64,000 bases of DNA from a virus, in IMG/VR virus record IMGVR_UViG_3300041411_000074, positions 1 through 64,000 of that record; one strand, given 5' to 3'. The first letter of the stretch is position 1, and each line of letters opens with the position of its first letter. The position numbers were made by a program, and so were the translations under genes. Positions 23,984 to 31,531 of the stretch are shown piece after piece. The notes under the pieces were generated by a model, which saw nothing but the letters and a program-made list of their open reading frames with translations, searched no databases and was not told the DNA's origin.

Positions 23984-24381
23984 TAATTGAATATGCTAAA
24001 ACACTCTCACCTCCGATGTGCGGGCAATACCCTGAAAAGATATGGGTATTCGGTGATAACATGAAAGCATTTGGTAAGGGTGGACAAGCCATAATCCGTG
24101 ACGAGCCTAATGCTTTCGGCATCCCAACTAAACGATATCCTTCTTGGGATGATTGGGCATTCTTTAGTGACCAACCAGATGAAATTGAAGCTGTAAAGGA
24201 ATCGTTACGTGAGTTGTGGAAGCTTTCACAAGACAAAGTGATTGTATTCCCTGAAGATGGGATTGGGACAGGAAGGGCTAAGATGAAAGAGAAAAGTCCT
24301 ATTGCTTATAAGCTGATGTGTGATATATTGCGGGAACATTTTGGAATACTCAACGGTGTTACTGATGGAGCGAAATCATGA
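23980..24381 (+). CDS. conserved phage protein (DUF7831-like)
   Basis: 133 aa, coupled to PhaZ. The block VFGDNMKAFGKGGQAIIRD followed by EPNAFGIPTK is highly characteristic of a phage-enriched family, and IVFPEDGIGTGRAKM gives a second Gly-rich loop. The loops resemble nucleotide or ADP-ribose-binding turns, but this is only a visual resemblance. The family's function is not known to me. Confidence 0.7.
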   Translation: MIIEYAKTLSPPMCGQYPEKIWVFGDNMKAFGKGGQAIIRDEPNAFGIPTKRYPSWDDWAFFSDQPDEIEAVKESLRELWKLSQDKVIVFPEDGIGTGRAKMKEKSPIAYKLMCDILREHFGILNGVTDGAKS

Positions 24382-24551
24382 CAGCAAAACAACCAACACC
24401 AATGCCTGAAGGAATCACTAGACCAAAGGCTCCTGCTGCACCACCTAGAAAGCCTGCGTTGGCTAGTCCAAATAACCTAACACTAGAGCAGGCATTTGAT
24501 ATCCTGTTTCAGAAATATAAAGATGCACTTGAGGAGTTGAGTGAGAAATGA
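24378..24551 (+). CDS. Pro/Ala-rich small protein
   Basis: 57 aa with a Pro-rich flexible N-terminus (PKAPAAPPRKPA) and a short helical C-terminus (LEQAFDILFQKYKDALEE). Could be a linker-type binding peptide. Coupled to neighbours. Confidence 0.55.
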   Translation: MTAKQPTPMPEGITRPKAPAAPPRKPALASPNNLTLEQAFDILFQKYKDALEELSEK

Positions 24552-24682
24552 CTATAGAACGCTGCTCATGTGGAGCTAGGGAGAAGAATAAGTGTAATAA
24601 AGAATCCACACCTATTGATGGTGTAAGGTATGGTAAAATTTGCGTGAAGGAATTAAAAGAGGAGAGTAAGAATGTTAGTTGA
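24548..24682 (+). CDS. small Cys-rich protein
   Basis: 44 aa: RCSCGAREKNKC plus a later Cys gives a possible zinc site. ATGA overlap before it; overlaps the next gene by 11 nt. Confidence 0.5.
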   Translation: MTIERCSCGAREKNKCNKESTPIDGVRYGKICVKELKEESKNVS

Positions 24683-25145
24683 AATGGATAAAGGAATGCT
24701 GTCTGCACTAATCAAGGGTTGTGACCCTGCCTATGAGATTATGGATCACCCACTGATTAAGTCTAAAGGCTATTACACTGGTGGACACTGCGACAGATGG
24801 AACTGGAATAGTTCTTTTGGAGATTGTACAGAGGAACAGTTGTGGGAGACGTATCAGTTACTGAATAATCCAGTTCCATACAAGAGGCGTCCCAGCATGG
24901 CTGGACCATGTTCTGCTTCTGAACTCTATAAACGCCTTATGGAACTGGAAGGTGTAGAATATGTTTTGATTGAAGATCATTATAACCTGTCAGTTACTAT
25001 TACAGTGGTTGGCGGCAAGGATCAAGAGATTGCCGATACGCTTGCAAGCTCCCTCGCTATGATGACTAAGACACTAGGCGAATATCAGGTTGTTGCAAGT
25101 GGTAAAATGAATTGGACATTTCGAATTAATCGGGAGATAAAATAA
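24672..25145 (+). CDS. small protein with baseplate-J-like C-terminal segment (diverged)
   Basis: 157 aa. The N-terminal half (CDPAYEIMDHPLIKSKGYY, HCDRWNWN) looks like a small phage protein of unknown role. The second half begins with ELYKRLMELEGVEYVLIED and has VTVVGGKDQEIADTLASS, the GG-x(3)-EIA pattern of the baseplate J/Mu gp47 domain, but lacks the usual KPxGxxxxG loop. The adjacent gene carries a clearer copy. AGGAGAG precedes the ATG. Confidence 0.6.
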   Translation: MLVEMDKGMLSALIKGCDPAYEIMDHPLIKSKGYYTGGHCDRWNWNSSFGDCTEEQLWETYQLLNNPVPYKRRPSMAGPCSASELYKRLMELEGVEYVLIEDHYNLSVTITVVGGKDQEIADTLASSLAMMTKTLGEYQVVASGKMNWTFRINREIK

Positions 25146-25411
25146 TGGAACACGTTAAACAGTTAATTGAATCCATTCCGGGTGTTGAGTTCGTGCATGT
25201 CACAACTAATCGTACGTGGGATGCGGACAAGAAAACAGGACTGATTCCACAAAGCTTTAAAATATATGTGTTAGGTGGAAAGAAGAAAGAAATTGCACAA
25301 ATGATATGGAACAACAAGCCTATTGGTGTATTGTCTCAGGGTAATACTAAAGTGAAAGTTAAAGATTCGCTTGGATTCAAGCACATGATTAGTTTTGAGA
25401 GGCTTCTGTGA
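25145..25411 (+). CDS. orphan baseplate-J-like domain protein
   Basis: 88 aa, essentially one domain. IPGVEFVHVTTNRTWDADK, then VLGGKKKEIAQMIWNNKPIG, GNTKVKVKDSLGF and ISFER reproduce the conserved C-terminal domain of baseplate J/Mu gp47 proteins (GVxxaxVxxN, GGxxxEIAxxIwxxKPxGi, GN, vxDsxG, FxR). True baseplate proteins are about 350-600 aa and lie among tail genes; this one sits in the accessory block. Interaction with the baseplate, or an unrelated use of the fold, is open. Confidence 0.7.
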   Translation: MEHVKQLIESIPGVEFVHVTTNRTWDADKKTGLIPQSFKIYVLGGKKKEIAQMIWNNKPIGVLSQGNTKVKVKDSLGFKHMISFERLL

Positions 25412-25536
25412 CTAAATTCGAACAAGCTAGGCAAAGAGCACGCGAGTTAGATAAACTCCATCCTGACTTGATTCACATGGTTGGGATTAGGTATCTGATT
25501 ACTAGAGTGAGGAAATATAGTGAACCAAACAATTGA
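25408..25536 (+). CDS. small protein, RARELDKL family
   Basis: 42 aa from GTG (GTGA overlap). FEQARQRARELDKLHPD and HMVGIRY closely match the protein at 26798 (FEEAKARARELDKLQPE, HAVGINY), so the two are paralogues. Function unknown. Confidence 0.6.
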   Translation: MTKFEQARQRARELDKLHPDLIHMVGIRYLITRVRKYSEPNN

Positions 25537-25768
25537 AGAAAGATTTCAGTCAATAGAAGACCAACTTAAAGCAATTAGGAAAGAGCTGGAGGAGAGTTTG
25601 GCGAGGTATTATACTCCGTATAAGAACAAACACTATCCATTTAACGCGGATCTAGATCCTAGGACTGCTACAGGATATGGCCTAAGATATCTTGCACAAG
25701 AAGCTGGTGTAGACTTTGATCCGCTAGATACTGATGAACAAGTGAGAAATAAATTGGGGAACAAATAA
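25520..25768 (+). CDS. hypothetical protein
   Basis: 82 aa from GTG with GAGGAAAT upstream. Coiled-coil N-terminus (IEERFQSIEDQLKAIRKEL), then a Tyr/Asp-rich part. TAATG junction to the next gene. Confidence 0.65.
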   Translation: MNQTIEERFQSIEDQLKAIRKELEESLARYYTPYKNKHYPFNADLDPRTATGYGLRYLAQEAGVDFDPLDTDEQVRNKLGNK

Positions 25769-25941
25769 TGAAAGCGTATCAAGTAGTATTGGTTGATGGT
25801 GATGGGGCAAGTTTTGAAGAGTTCGTAACTCCTAAAGTGTTTATTGACAAGACAAAGGCTGAAGCTTACAAACAGTTCTTTATTGATGAGGATGCTGGTT
25901 GGTGGAAAGTTTATGTTAAGGAAGTGAAGTTGGTAGAATGA
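25768..25941 (+). CDS. hypothetical protein
   Basis: 57 aa, beta-alpha pattern (YQVVLVDGDGASFEEFVTPK). Overlaps the previous stop and the next ATG. Unknown. Confidence 0.55.
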   Translation: MKAYQVVLVDGDGASFEEFVTPKVFIDKTKAEAYKQFFIDEDAGWWKVYVKEVKLVE

Positions 25942-26136
25942 AACCAATAATCCTTAAAACACCAGAAGGACTATATGTCTGTGAAATCCCTATTGAGAAT
26001 GAACCAGAAGACGGAGCATCTGATAGAGAGTGGTGGATATGGGCAGCGACTGGAGTAGGGGCAAGTACGGTGGTGTAACCACATCCCTGTAGAGGCTTAT
26101 GATAGTTGGGTGAAGGATTGGGAGGAGATGGTGTGA
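25938..26136 (+). CDS. hypothetical protein, apparent +1 frameshift near the G-run
   Basis: The ATG frame stops at 26078 (46 aa). In the +1 frame the DNA reads GQVRWCNHIPVEAYDSWVKD and on to EEMV, ending in TGA at 26134-26136, exactly overlapping the next gene's GTG. That coupling and the protein-like sequence imply an original product of about 65 aa broken near GTAGGGGCAAG (about 26055-26065). Confidence 0.5.
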
Positions 26137-26576
26137 GCAGCTTTAAAAGAGAAGAACGTTACATTGTACTAAAGCTAAGTGATCTTACAGATGATGAGTA
26201 TAATCACATTGAAGATTACCTTGAAAAATGTATGATTGAACGCCGAGAGTGTGTTGTGGTAGAATCTGACTGGCCTATTTACGACGAGGTCTGGAAAATG
26301 ATTGAGAAGATTGAAAATGAAGAGAGAAAAGTTTTGATGGGCGAGGTATCAGTGGAAGACCAAGCAGTATCATCATTTGCAGAGTTTGATATCATGAATC
26401 AATGTGATCCTGAAATTTTCACTGCTAAAGATTGGGAAGAATCTGTTCAAAAAGGTTGGTATAATCAGGGTGACGGACGAGCATTGTGGGGGACAAGTAC
26501 ACACTACAACTACGATCATTCTGGATTTAGTAGTCAGCCCGCTAACGCAACACATGTCCATTGGTTTCCTAAATAA
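26133..26576 (+). CDS. hypothetical protein
   Basis: 147 aa from GTG after GGGAGGAG; the frame upstream has no ribosome site. REERYIVLKLSDL opens the protein, followed by acidic helices and a His/Asn/Tyr-rich end (HYNYDHSGF). Similar openings occur in other phage small proteins, function unknown. Confidence 0.65.
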   Translation: MSSFKREERYIVLKLSDLTDDEYNHIEDYLEKCMIERRECVVVESDWPIYDEVWKMIEKIENEERKVLMGEVSVEDQAVSSFAEFDIMNQCDPEIFTAKDWEESVQKGWYNQGDGRALWGTSTHYNYDHSGFSSQPANATHVHWFPK

Positions 26577-26591
26577 AACTTGGTGTTTAAA

Positions 26592-26801
26592 ATGATTAAA
26601 CCAGAAGACCTAGAAATCAGCACATACCCACCCTATAAAACTGGTGGGCAACATGTAGGACTTACTCATAGTGGTGTGTTGATTGTACATATACCCACAG
26701 GACTTGGTGTTGTGTCTATTACTGAGAGAAGTCAATATAGAAATAAAGAGAGGGCTTTGACAATGTTGGAAATATTGGTTGAATTGGAGGGTACAGAATG
26801 A
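26592..26801 (+). CDS. GGQ-domain mini release factor-like protein
   Basis: 69 aa consisting only of a release-factor domain 3: TGGQHVGLTHSGV (GGQ at 18-20), VHIPTG, then ERSQYRNKERAL, matching the class I RF / ArfB / PrfH core (GGQ, HxPTG, ERSQxxNxxxA). It lacks codon-reading domains and the basic ArfB tail. By family the GGQ loop triggers peptidyl-tRNA hydrolysis on the ribosome. Whether this copy is active, rescues stalled ribosomes or blocks termination is unknown. Confidence 0.78.
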   Translation: MIKPEDLEISTYPPYKTGGQHVGLTHSGVLIVHIPTGLGVVSITERSQYRNKERALTMLEILVELEGTE

Positions 26802-26956
26802 ATAGGTTTGAGGAAGCTAAAGCAAGAGCTAGAGAGTTAGATAAATTACAGCCTGAATACTCACATGCTGTCGGTATAAACTACGATATTGTCAGGTGGA
26901 GAAACCACAAAGATGAAAAAGAGGAGACTTATGGCACGACTAGCAAAGAAGACTGA
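26798..26956 (+). CDS. small protein, RARELDKL family
   Basis: 52 aa paralogue of the protein at 25408: RARELDKL and H-x-VGI-x-Y are shared. The C-terminus differs and is charged. ATGA overlap with the GGQ gene. Confidence 0.6.
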   Translation: MNRFEEAKARARELDKLQPEYSHAVGINYDIVRWRNHKDEKEETYGTTSKED

Positions 26957-27464
26957 CAATGAGATTGTAGCTGAGTGGCTTATTGAGCATCGTTGGAAAG
27001 AAACACTAAACTCTGATACTAAGCAAAAGATGCCAGCCTTCGTGGAGGAGGCTGTGTGGGCTGCTGTCTATATTGTAGCTGGTACACACAACGGTAAAGT
27101 TAATATCAGTCCAAAGCTTGTATTCAAGTGCCTCATGCTTGATCCAATTACTTCTGAATCTGTTAAGACAAGAGAGGTGGGATATGCCATGGGAGATAGT
27201 ACAGCAAGGCGACTGGCACAAACAGCTAGGTTTGCACTCAAAGGGATTCAAGGTCGAATAGAGGCATACCAACAACAAATACCAGAAGAGGTTTTGAGGG
27301 TTAAAGAAATGGAACGTAAGTTTGTGATTGCTTATTACACAGGGTTTGATAGTCCACTTTATTCTGAACCACTGCCTCCTATACCTAGTGAGATTATGCA
27401 GCTTAGATCAGAGGGTAAGTATCTAGAATATGGTGAAGCTGTAAGGGAGTTCCGAAGTAAGTAA
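26931..27464 (+). CDS. hypothetical protein
   Basis: 177 aa from the ATG after GAGGAG (an ATG at 26913 is possible). Basic N-terminus, long helices, and AMGDSTARRLAQTARFAL. No recognised domain; helical throughout and probably cytoplasmic. Confidence 0.65.
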   Translation: MARLAKKTDNEIVAEWLIEHRWKETLNSDTKQKMPAFVEEAVWAAVYIVAGTHNGKVNISPKLVFKCLMLDPITSESVKTREVGYAMGDSTARRLAQTARFALKGIQGRIEAYQQQIPEEVLRVKEMERKFVIAYYTGFDSPLYSEPLPPIPSEIMQLRSEGKYLEYGEAVREFRSK

Positions 27465-27506
27465 TTACGCTCGGAGTATAGTAGAGATAATTTAAGTTGA
27501 GTGTGT

Positions 27507-28499
27507 ATGGCTAACTGGGAAGATTTATTAGGTGGTGAAGAAATACAGTTTGACGGATTTGAAGGTACAAGTTATGGAGATTTAACTGTCCTTGGGTGGA
27601 ATGGTAAATATGGCAATGATAAGAAATATATTGTATCTTGTTCTGTATGTAGACAAGATCCTGAACTGCACGGATCGGGGTTATTCGCTATGAGTAAGGG
27701 ACACCTCAATAGAGGTTGTATCCCTTGTGGTTGTGCAGAAAAGCCTAACTGGACAGAGGACCAATATAAGGTAAGAGTAAGTAGAGCTTGCATAGAAAGG
27801 GGTTTAATCTTCAGAGGTTGGCACGGGGAATATACTACTGCAAACAAAACCAAAGTTAGAGCAGAGTGTCCAGATCACGGCGATTTCTGGTCTATGACAA
27901 TTAGTTTCTTTCTTATAAAAGATGGTTACAAAGGTTGTGCTGGATGCTTTGCTTTAAGGATGGGAGATTATAAAAGAAAAGATGACTCTGTAATGATTAA
28001 AATGTTTATGGACACTGGATGTTATGCTGATGGTACAGTATTTACCAGAAGTGAAAGAGTTGATAAACACGGACATAAGAAATACTGGTACATGGATTGT
28101 CCTGACTGTGGTGAATCAGGTGAAGGACATTTAGTGGGTTTGTATAAGGGTGCTAGGTCTTGTGCTTGTAGTGGTAATAGACAACAAGAAACCTATATCA
28201 ATCTTCTAATGGATAAAGAAGATGTAATTGCTATTAAGTTTGGCATTGCAAATCTATCAACTGAAAGGATTAAACGACAGAATCAGCTATCAATTTATGA
28301 TGTTGTAAATTATGGTGTCTGGACTTATCCAACAGTTAAAGACTGTAGAGATGCTGAAAGGTATTGTCTGAATAACCTAACTACAAAGGTAATCACTAAA
28401 GAGGAAATGCCCGATGGGTATACTGAGACTACCTTCCCCTCAAATTTAGAACCTGTGATTCACATCTTTGAGGAATATGGTGGTGTGAGAAATATCTAA
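27507..28499 (+). CDS. putative GIY-YIG-like homing endonuclease with Cys-rich CapR-type modules
   Basis: About 330 aa. Three Cys-rich modules (CSVCR...CIPCGC; AECPDHGDFW...CAGC; CPDCGESGEG...CACSG) resemble zinc-binding CapR-like repeats of phage endonucleases. The C-terminal domain has KFGIANLSTERIKRQNQ and a later DAERYCLNNL, the K-G, R-Q and Glu spacing of T5orf172/GIY-YIG-type nucleases. It closes the rightward block just before a terminator, a typical homing position. Nuclease identity is inferred; the GIY and YIG motifs themselves are degenerate. Confidence 0.6.
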   Translation: MANWEDLLGGEEIQFDGFEGTSYGDLTVLGWNGKYGNDKKYIVSCSVCRQDPELHGSGLFAMSKGHLNRGCIPCGCAEKPNWTEDQYKVRVSRACIERGLIFRGWHGEYTTANKTKVRAECPDHGDFWSMTISFFLIKDGYKGCAGCFALRMGDYKRKDDSVMIKMFMDTGCYADGTVFTRSERVDKHGHKKYWYMDCPDCGESGEGHLVGLYKGARSCACSGNRQQETYINLLMDKEDVIAIKFGIANLSTERIKRQNQLSIYDVVNYGVWTYPTVKDCRDAERYCLNNLTTKVITKEEMPDGYTETTFPSNLEPVIHIFEEYGGVRNI

Positions 28500-28517
28500 T
28501 CCCCTGTTAAAATTAGA

Positions 28518-28543
28518 AGCCCTCCTTGTGAGGGTTTTCTTTT
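28518..28543 (+). terminator. int. terminator of the rightward block
   Basis: Stem CCCTC/GAGGG with a CTTGT loop, then TTTTCTTTT, 20 bp after the last gene of the block. Confidence 0.85.
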
Positions 28544-28624
28544 GCGTGTCTAGAAAATATGTGAAAGGTCTATAAGCATTGAAAACACTGGCGCGGTATC
28601 AGATTAGCTTAACGCCTTAAGGAT

Positions 28625-28831
28625 TCACCCAATACGAATCATTCTTAAATAATAAAATATCACAACAATAATCGTGCCAACTAACTCGCCAGTCATCTGA
28701 TCAATACCTCTAAAGATATTACCCTTGACATAAACTCTGACAGGTGGATGTAACAAGATAGCTTGCTTGGGGTGCATATATTTTAACGTTATGTTCAATG
28801 GAGCAACTACTCTAAACACCCTAGCACTCAT
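28625..28831 (-). CDS. doubtful membrane protein
   Basis: 68 aa, basic N-terminal part and a hydrophobic end (GELVGTIIVVIFYYLRM). No ribosome site, isolated; kept because its composition is protein-like. Confidence 0.3.
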   Translation of the reverse strand: MSARVFRVVAPLNITLKYMHPKQAILLHPPVRVYVKGNIFRGIDQMTGELVGTIIVVIFYYLRMIRIG

Positions 28832-29167
28832 ACTGACCAACGTATGTCAACCATAATAATCCACTCTGCACAACTAGCACACTTCACTAGCTTAAGTCAA
28901 TGTATTGTGCAGTTTGTGTGAAGGATTGGCTGAGAGATGGTGGTTAATGTATGTGGAATGGAATCGTTACAGGGGAAAGTTGGAGGGATTCGACTACAGG
29001 CTTAACATCAGAGATGTCTCGCCCATCCCTTGACAGAGTATTATTAGCCACTTATCACTAACTGAGAGTACATGTGTACACTAGAATCGATAAGGCTTAG
29101 AAGGGATTTTACAGGCTAGAGATTTGAAGGGGTATTGTAAGAGGGTGTGCACTGACTATAAACAACT

Positions 29168-29188
29168 ACGTCCCACATTGTGGGACGT
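29168..29188. promoter_or_regulatory. strong hairpin in convergent region
   Basis: Perfect 9-bp stem ACGTCCCAC/GTGGGACGT with an ATT loop, 27 bp beyond the stop of the leftward block. No T-run follows on either strand; it could stop transcription, protect mRNA 3' ends or bind a protein. Confidence 0.55.
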
Positions 29189-29214
29189 TATAATAACCTG
29201 CTAGAATGTTTTAC

Positions 29215-29523
29215 TTAACCTAACAACTCAGCTAGAAGGTCATCGTCAAGAATGTCGTCAATTGTCTGATAAGGAGTGTCATCTAACATCAGCGTAGCTG
29301 TCTTTTTATCAATACCAACCTTTGCATAGCTCTTATCACCAGCCTTAATAGCTTCAAGGTGACGTTTAAGGTTCTTAATCTCTGAGGCTGTTGACATAGG
29401 AGAAGCTTGGGTGTTAAAGAACTTACTACCAGTGCAGTCTGTAATGTAGATGCTATGCCAACCATTCATGATCTTCTTCCTAAATGGTGTTTCGTTCTGA
29501 TGTCTCATTGTAAGAGAATTCAT
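29215..29523 (-). CDS. hypothetical protein
   Basis: 102 aa, last gene of leftward block II. Basic N-terminal half, helical centre, and a strongly acidic end (DDILDDDLLAELLG). Unknown. Confidence 0.6.
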   Translation of the reverse strand: MNSLTMRHQNETPFRKKIMNGWHSIYITDCTGSKFFNTQASPMSTASEIKNLKRHLEAIKAGDKSYAKVGIDKKTATLMLDDTPYQTIDDILDDDLLAELLG

Positions 29524-29551
29524 CTACCCTGTAAAGCTTTATTTAAAAGAA

Positions 29552-29938
29552 TTACTCAATTAGTAAACCATACCTTTTCAAAAGTAGTCGCCTAGCAGCC
29601 TGCACAGCTTCATTGTCAGGGTGCCCTTCTGCTGTTCTAATCAACTTCTCTTTTCGAGTTAGTAAGCTATCAGGATGTATTACACTTCCATTTTCTATGG
29701 CTTCTCTGTATAAGTCCTCTGCAATAGCTACTTTAGCTTGTAGCTCTATTGTAGTATTGTTCCACCATCTCTGATATGTCTTTGTTTGTGGTGCTGATCT
29801 AAGCCCTGCATGTATATGACTCAAAACATCATATTTTGTAGGGTAGCCGTTAGCTATTGACCATTGAGTAAGATTCTGAACAGGGATTGACATATTTCTA
29901 GAAAGCTTCTGGCTGATGTAGATAGTAGAAGTAACCAT
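29552..29938 (-). CDS. conserved hypothetical phage protein
   Basis: 128 aa from the ATG after AGGTAAC; an internal ATG at 29893 would give 113 aa just past the upstream stop. Helical, with QWWNN-like and HPDNEAVQAARRLLLKR segments. It resembles small DNA-associated phage proteins, not identified. Confidence 0.6.
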   Translation of the reverse strand: MVTSTIYISQKLSRNMSIPVQNLTQWSIANGYPTKYDVLSHIHAGLRSAPQTKTYQRWWNNTTIELQAKVAIAEDLYREAIENGSVIHPDSLLTRKEKLIRTAEGHPDNEAVQAARRLLLKRYGLLIE

Positions 29939-30119
29939 TTTTGTTACCTAGCCTGTTCCATTCTTTAACCAGCGTATCAGCTTTTACTAAGCTCAAACCA
30001 ACATATTCTCCATCCGTTTCAACAAACCAACCTCTGTCTGACATTTGACCATTGCGAAACTTTTGTTCAACAATGGCACCAGTATTCTTGCTGTATGTCC
30101 AGTAAGTGAAGATTCGCAT
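29898..30119 (-). CDS. hypothetical protein
   Basis: 73 aa, aromatic and beta-rich (IFTYWTYSKNTGAIVEQKF). Start overlaps the previous stop (TAATG). Unknown. Confidence 0.6.
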   Translation of the reverse strand: MRIFTYWTYSKNTGAIVEQKFRNGQMSDRGWFVETDGEYVGLSLVKADTLVKEWNRLGNKNGYFYYLHQPEAF

Positions 30120-30319
30120 TAGTAAATCTCCCCACAGAAAGCGATGAATTCAGCTTCAGTGATCTTAGTTTCAAGGGCATTCAGGACAGCATCAAACACT
30201 TGACTAGGAAGCTTTGGAGTCTTAGCATCTTCAATGAGAACACGTTTCATCTCTTCAACTGGCAACTGAGTTGCTGTTTGGATCATTTTGTTGAACAGAG
30301 CTTTTTGTGTAGTGTTCAT
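30119..30319 (-). CDS. hypothetical protein
   Basis: 66 aa, helical throughout; first gene after the 30361 promoter. No motif. Confidence 0.65.
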   Translation of the reverse strand: MNTTQKALFNKMIQTATQLPVEEMKRVLIEDAKTPKLPSQVFDAVLNALETKITEAEFIAFCGEIY

Positions 30320-30360
30320 GGTCTGTCTTCCTATGCTTGGTTGTTTGTTTCAGTGGGTAC

Positions 30361-30389
30361 ATTATCTCTATTTCTGTCCGTAGCTGCAA
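30361..30389 (-). promoter_or_regulatory. sigma70-like promoter
   Basis: -35 TTGCAG (30384-30389), 17-bp spacer, -10 GATAAT (30361-30366). Confidence 0.6.
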
Positions 30390-30545
30390 GCTTTATTTTC
30401 ATATATTTCAAAAGAATTTATAGCTGCTTTTCTATCAGGCACAATCCCTGTTTGTCTCGTGTCTTTGCTTACTCACCATGGAGATTATTCTACAGGCAAA
30501 CAAAAGCCAGCACAATAGGCTGGCATAGGATTGTTTAATTCATCC

Positions 30546-30781
30546 TCACAAAGCCTCAAACCTAACAGGCGTGTACTCTGCATAATCTCCTGACATCATA
30601 ATAAACTGCTCATACATCTCAGAACGTTCTACATGGAGCTATTTTACCATTGTTTCAAGACAGAACGAACACTGGACACGTCATCAATAAGGGAATGCAG
30701 CTTCTCAACAGCTTCCCACTCAGAGAAAGCACAAACAAGAATCCACAAGTGACCTTTACAGTAGTTGGTGTCATAATTCAT
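30546..30781 (-). pseudogene. small gene, apparently frameshifted
   Basis: An ATG at 30781 opens 45 codons (GHLWILVCAFSEWEAVEKL...) ending at 30644. A second frame continues in protein-like sequence (HVERSEMYEQFIMMSG...EAL) to 30546. Together they look like one protein of about 75 aa broken after residue 45. It lies right behind an AP2/HNH gene, whose insertion may have altered expression. Confidence 0.35.
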
Positions 30782-30824
30782 GATATACAAGACTTGTGCT
30801 CCTCTGTTGATTTGCTTCAGTAAG

Positions 30825-31478
30825 TTAATAATAGATTAATTCATTAGAGCGGTCAACAACTGTTTCATCTATTTTTGAGTAGTTTTCATATCGTTCAATC
30901 AGAGCTTTTGCTACACGTTTATCTGATTGGCTGTCTGCCAATACGTGTGCTTGATCCAGCTTGAAAGCCAACCATACTTTGTGTGCCGTATCGGGAGAAT
31001 CAAACCACCCTAGATTGGTCTGTTTGCCCGTTGTCACTGAGACACACTGAGCCCTATACCTGCTGGCCTTTTTGTCCCAAGAGACACCTGTAGGCAGTTC
31101 TTGCGTGTTGTTAGATCTTTCTAATATAAATAAATTTATTCTCTGTTCAATAAATAAGCATGTCTCAGGGCTATAAACTTTATTGTCTTTAACTAACAAG
31201 TCTTTATCTAGCTGCTTCCCTTGCCAATCCTGTTCTTCCATCCAAGCTTTGAATTTCGAGAAATAGAGCCATTCATCACAAACCGAACAGTCTGCATATG
31301 TACTGAAGCTAGAGTGGTAAACTTCGGAGTAAGCCCTTTTTAACATGGCACGCCATCTTTCATAAAATGGGCAGAACCAAGTTTGGAATTGTTTTCCATC
31401 AACCATTTTGTTTTGTGTTAAAGAATAGTCCGCATCATTAATACCAACACCGCACACTAGTTTGTTTCTTTTACGCAT
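30825..31478 (-). CDS. AP2/HNH-type homing endonuclease (copy 1)
   Basis: 217 aa. Same layout as the copies at 34218 and 35569: GVGINDADY near the N-terminus, CPFYERWRAML with a CSVCDEW segment, the nuclease core LDKDLLVKDNKVYSPETC followed by Asn, then an AP2-like DNA-binding domain (GVSWDKKASRYRAQ...LGWFDSPDTAHKVWLAFK). By family it is a mobile endonuclease with no benefit required for the phage. It is preceded by a hairpin (31496-31516). Confidence 0.82.
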   Translation of the reverse strand: MRKRNKLVCGVGINDADYSLTQNKMVDGKQFQTWFCPFYERWRAMLKRAYSEVYHSSFSTYADCSVCDEWLYFSKFKAWMEEQDWQGKQLDKDLLVKDNKVYSPETCLFIEQRINLFILERSNNTQELPTGVSWDKKASRYRAQCVSVTTGKQTNLGWFDSPDTAHKVWLAFKLDQAHVLADSQSDKRVAKALIERYENYSKIDETVVDRSNELIYY

Positions 31479-31495
31479 TTAATTCTCCAATGATA

Positions 31496-31516
31496 AAACC
31501 CTCCTAATGAGGGTTT
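31496..31516 (-). terminator. hairpin before endonuclease copy 1
   Basis: Stem AAACCCTC/GAGGGTTT, then TTTATC on the leftward strand, ending 18 bp before the endonuclease ATG. It would insulate that gene from upstream transcription. Confidence 0.6.
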
Positions 31517-31531
31517 AAAGGTTTAGTTTAA

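Larger units (their letters stand above)
28544..29214. other. convergent intergenic region
   Basis: About 670 bp between rightward and leftward blocks. Apart from one weak leftward frame (28625-28831) it holds a CTTAA/TTAAG hairpin near 28610, a TTGACA box at 29030 with only a poor -10, and the strong hairpin at 29168-29188. No other gene is supported. Confidence 0.5.
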
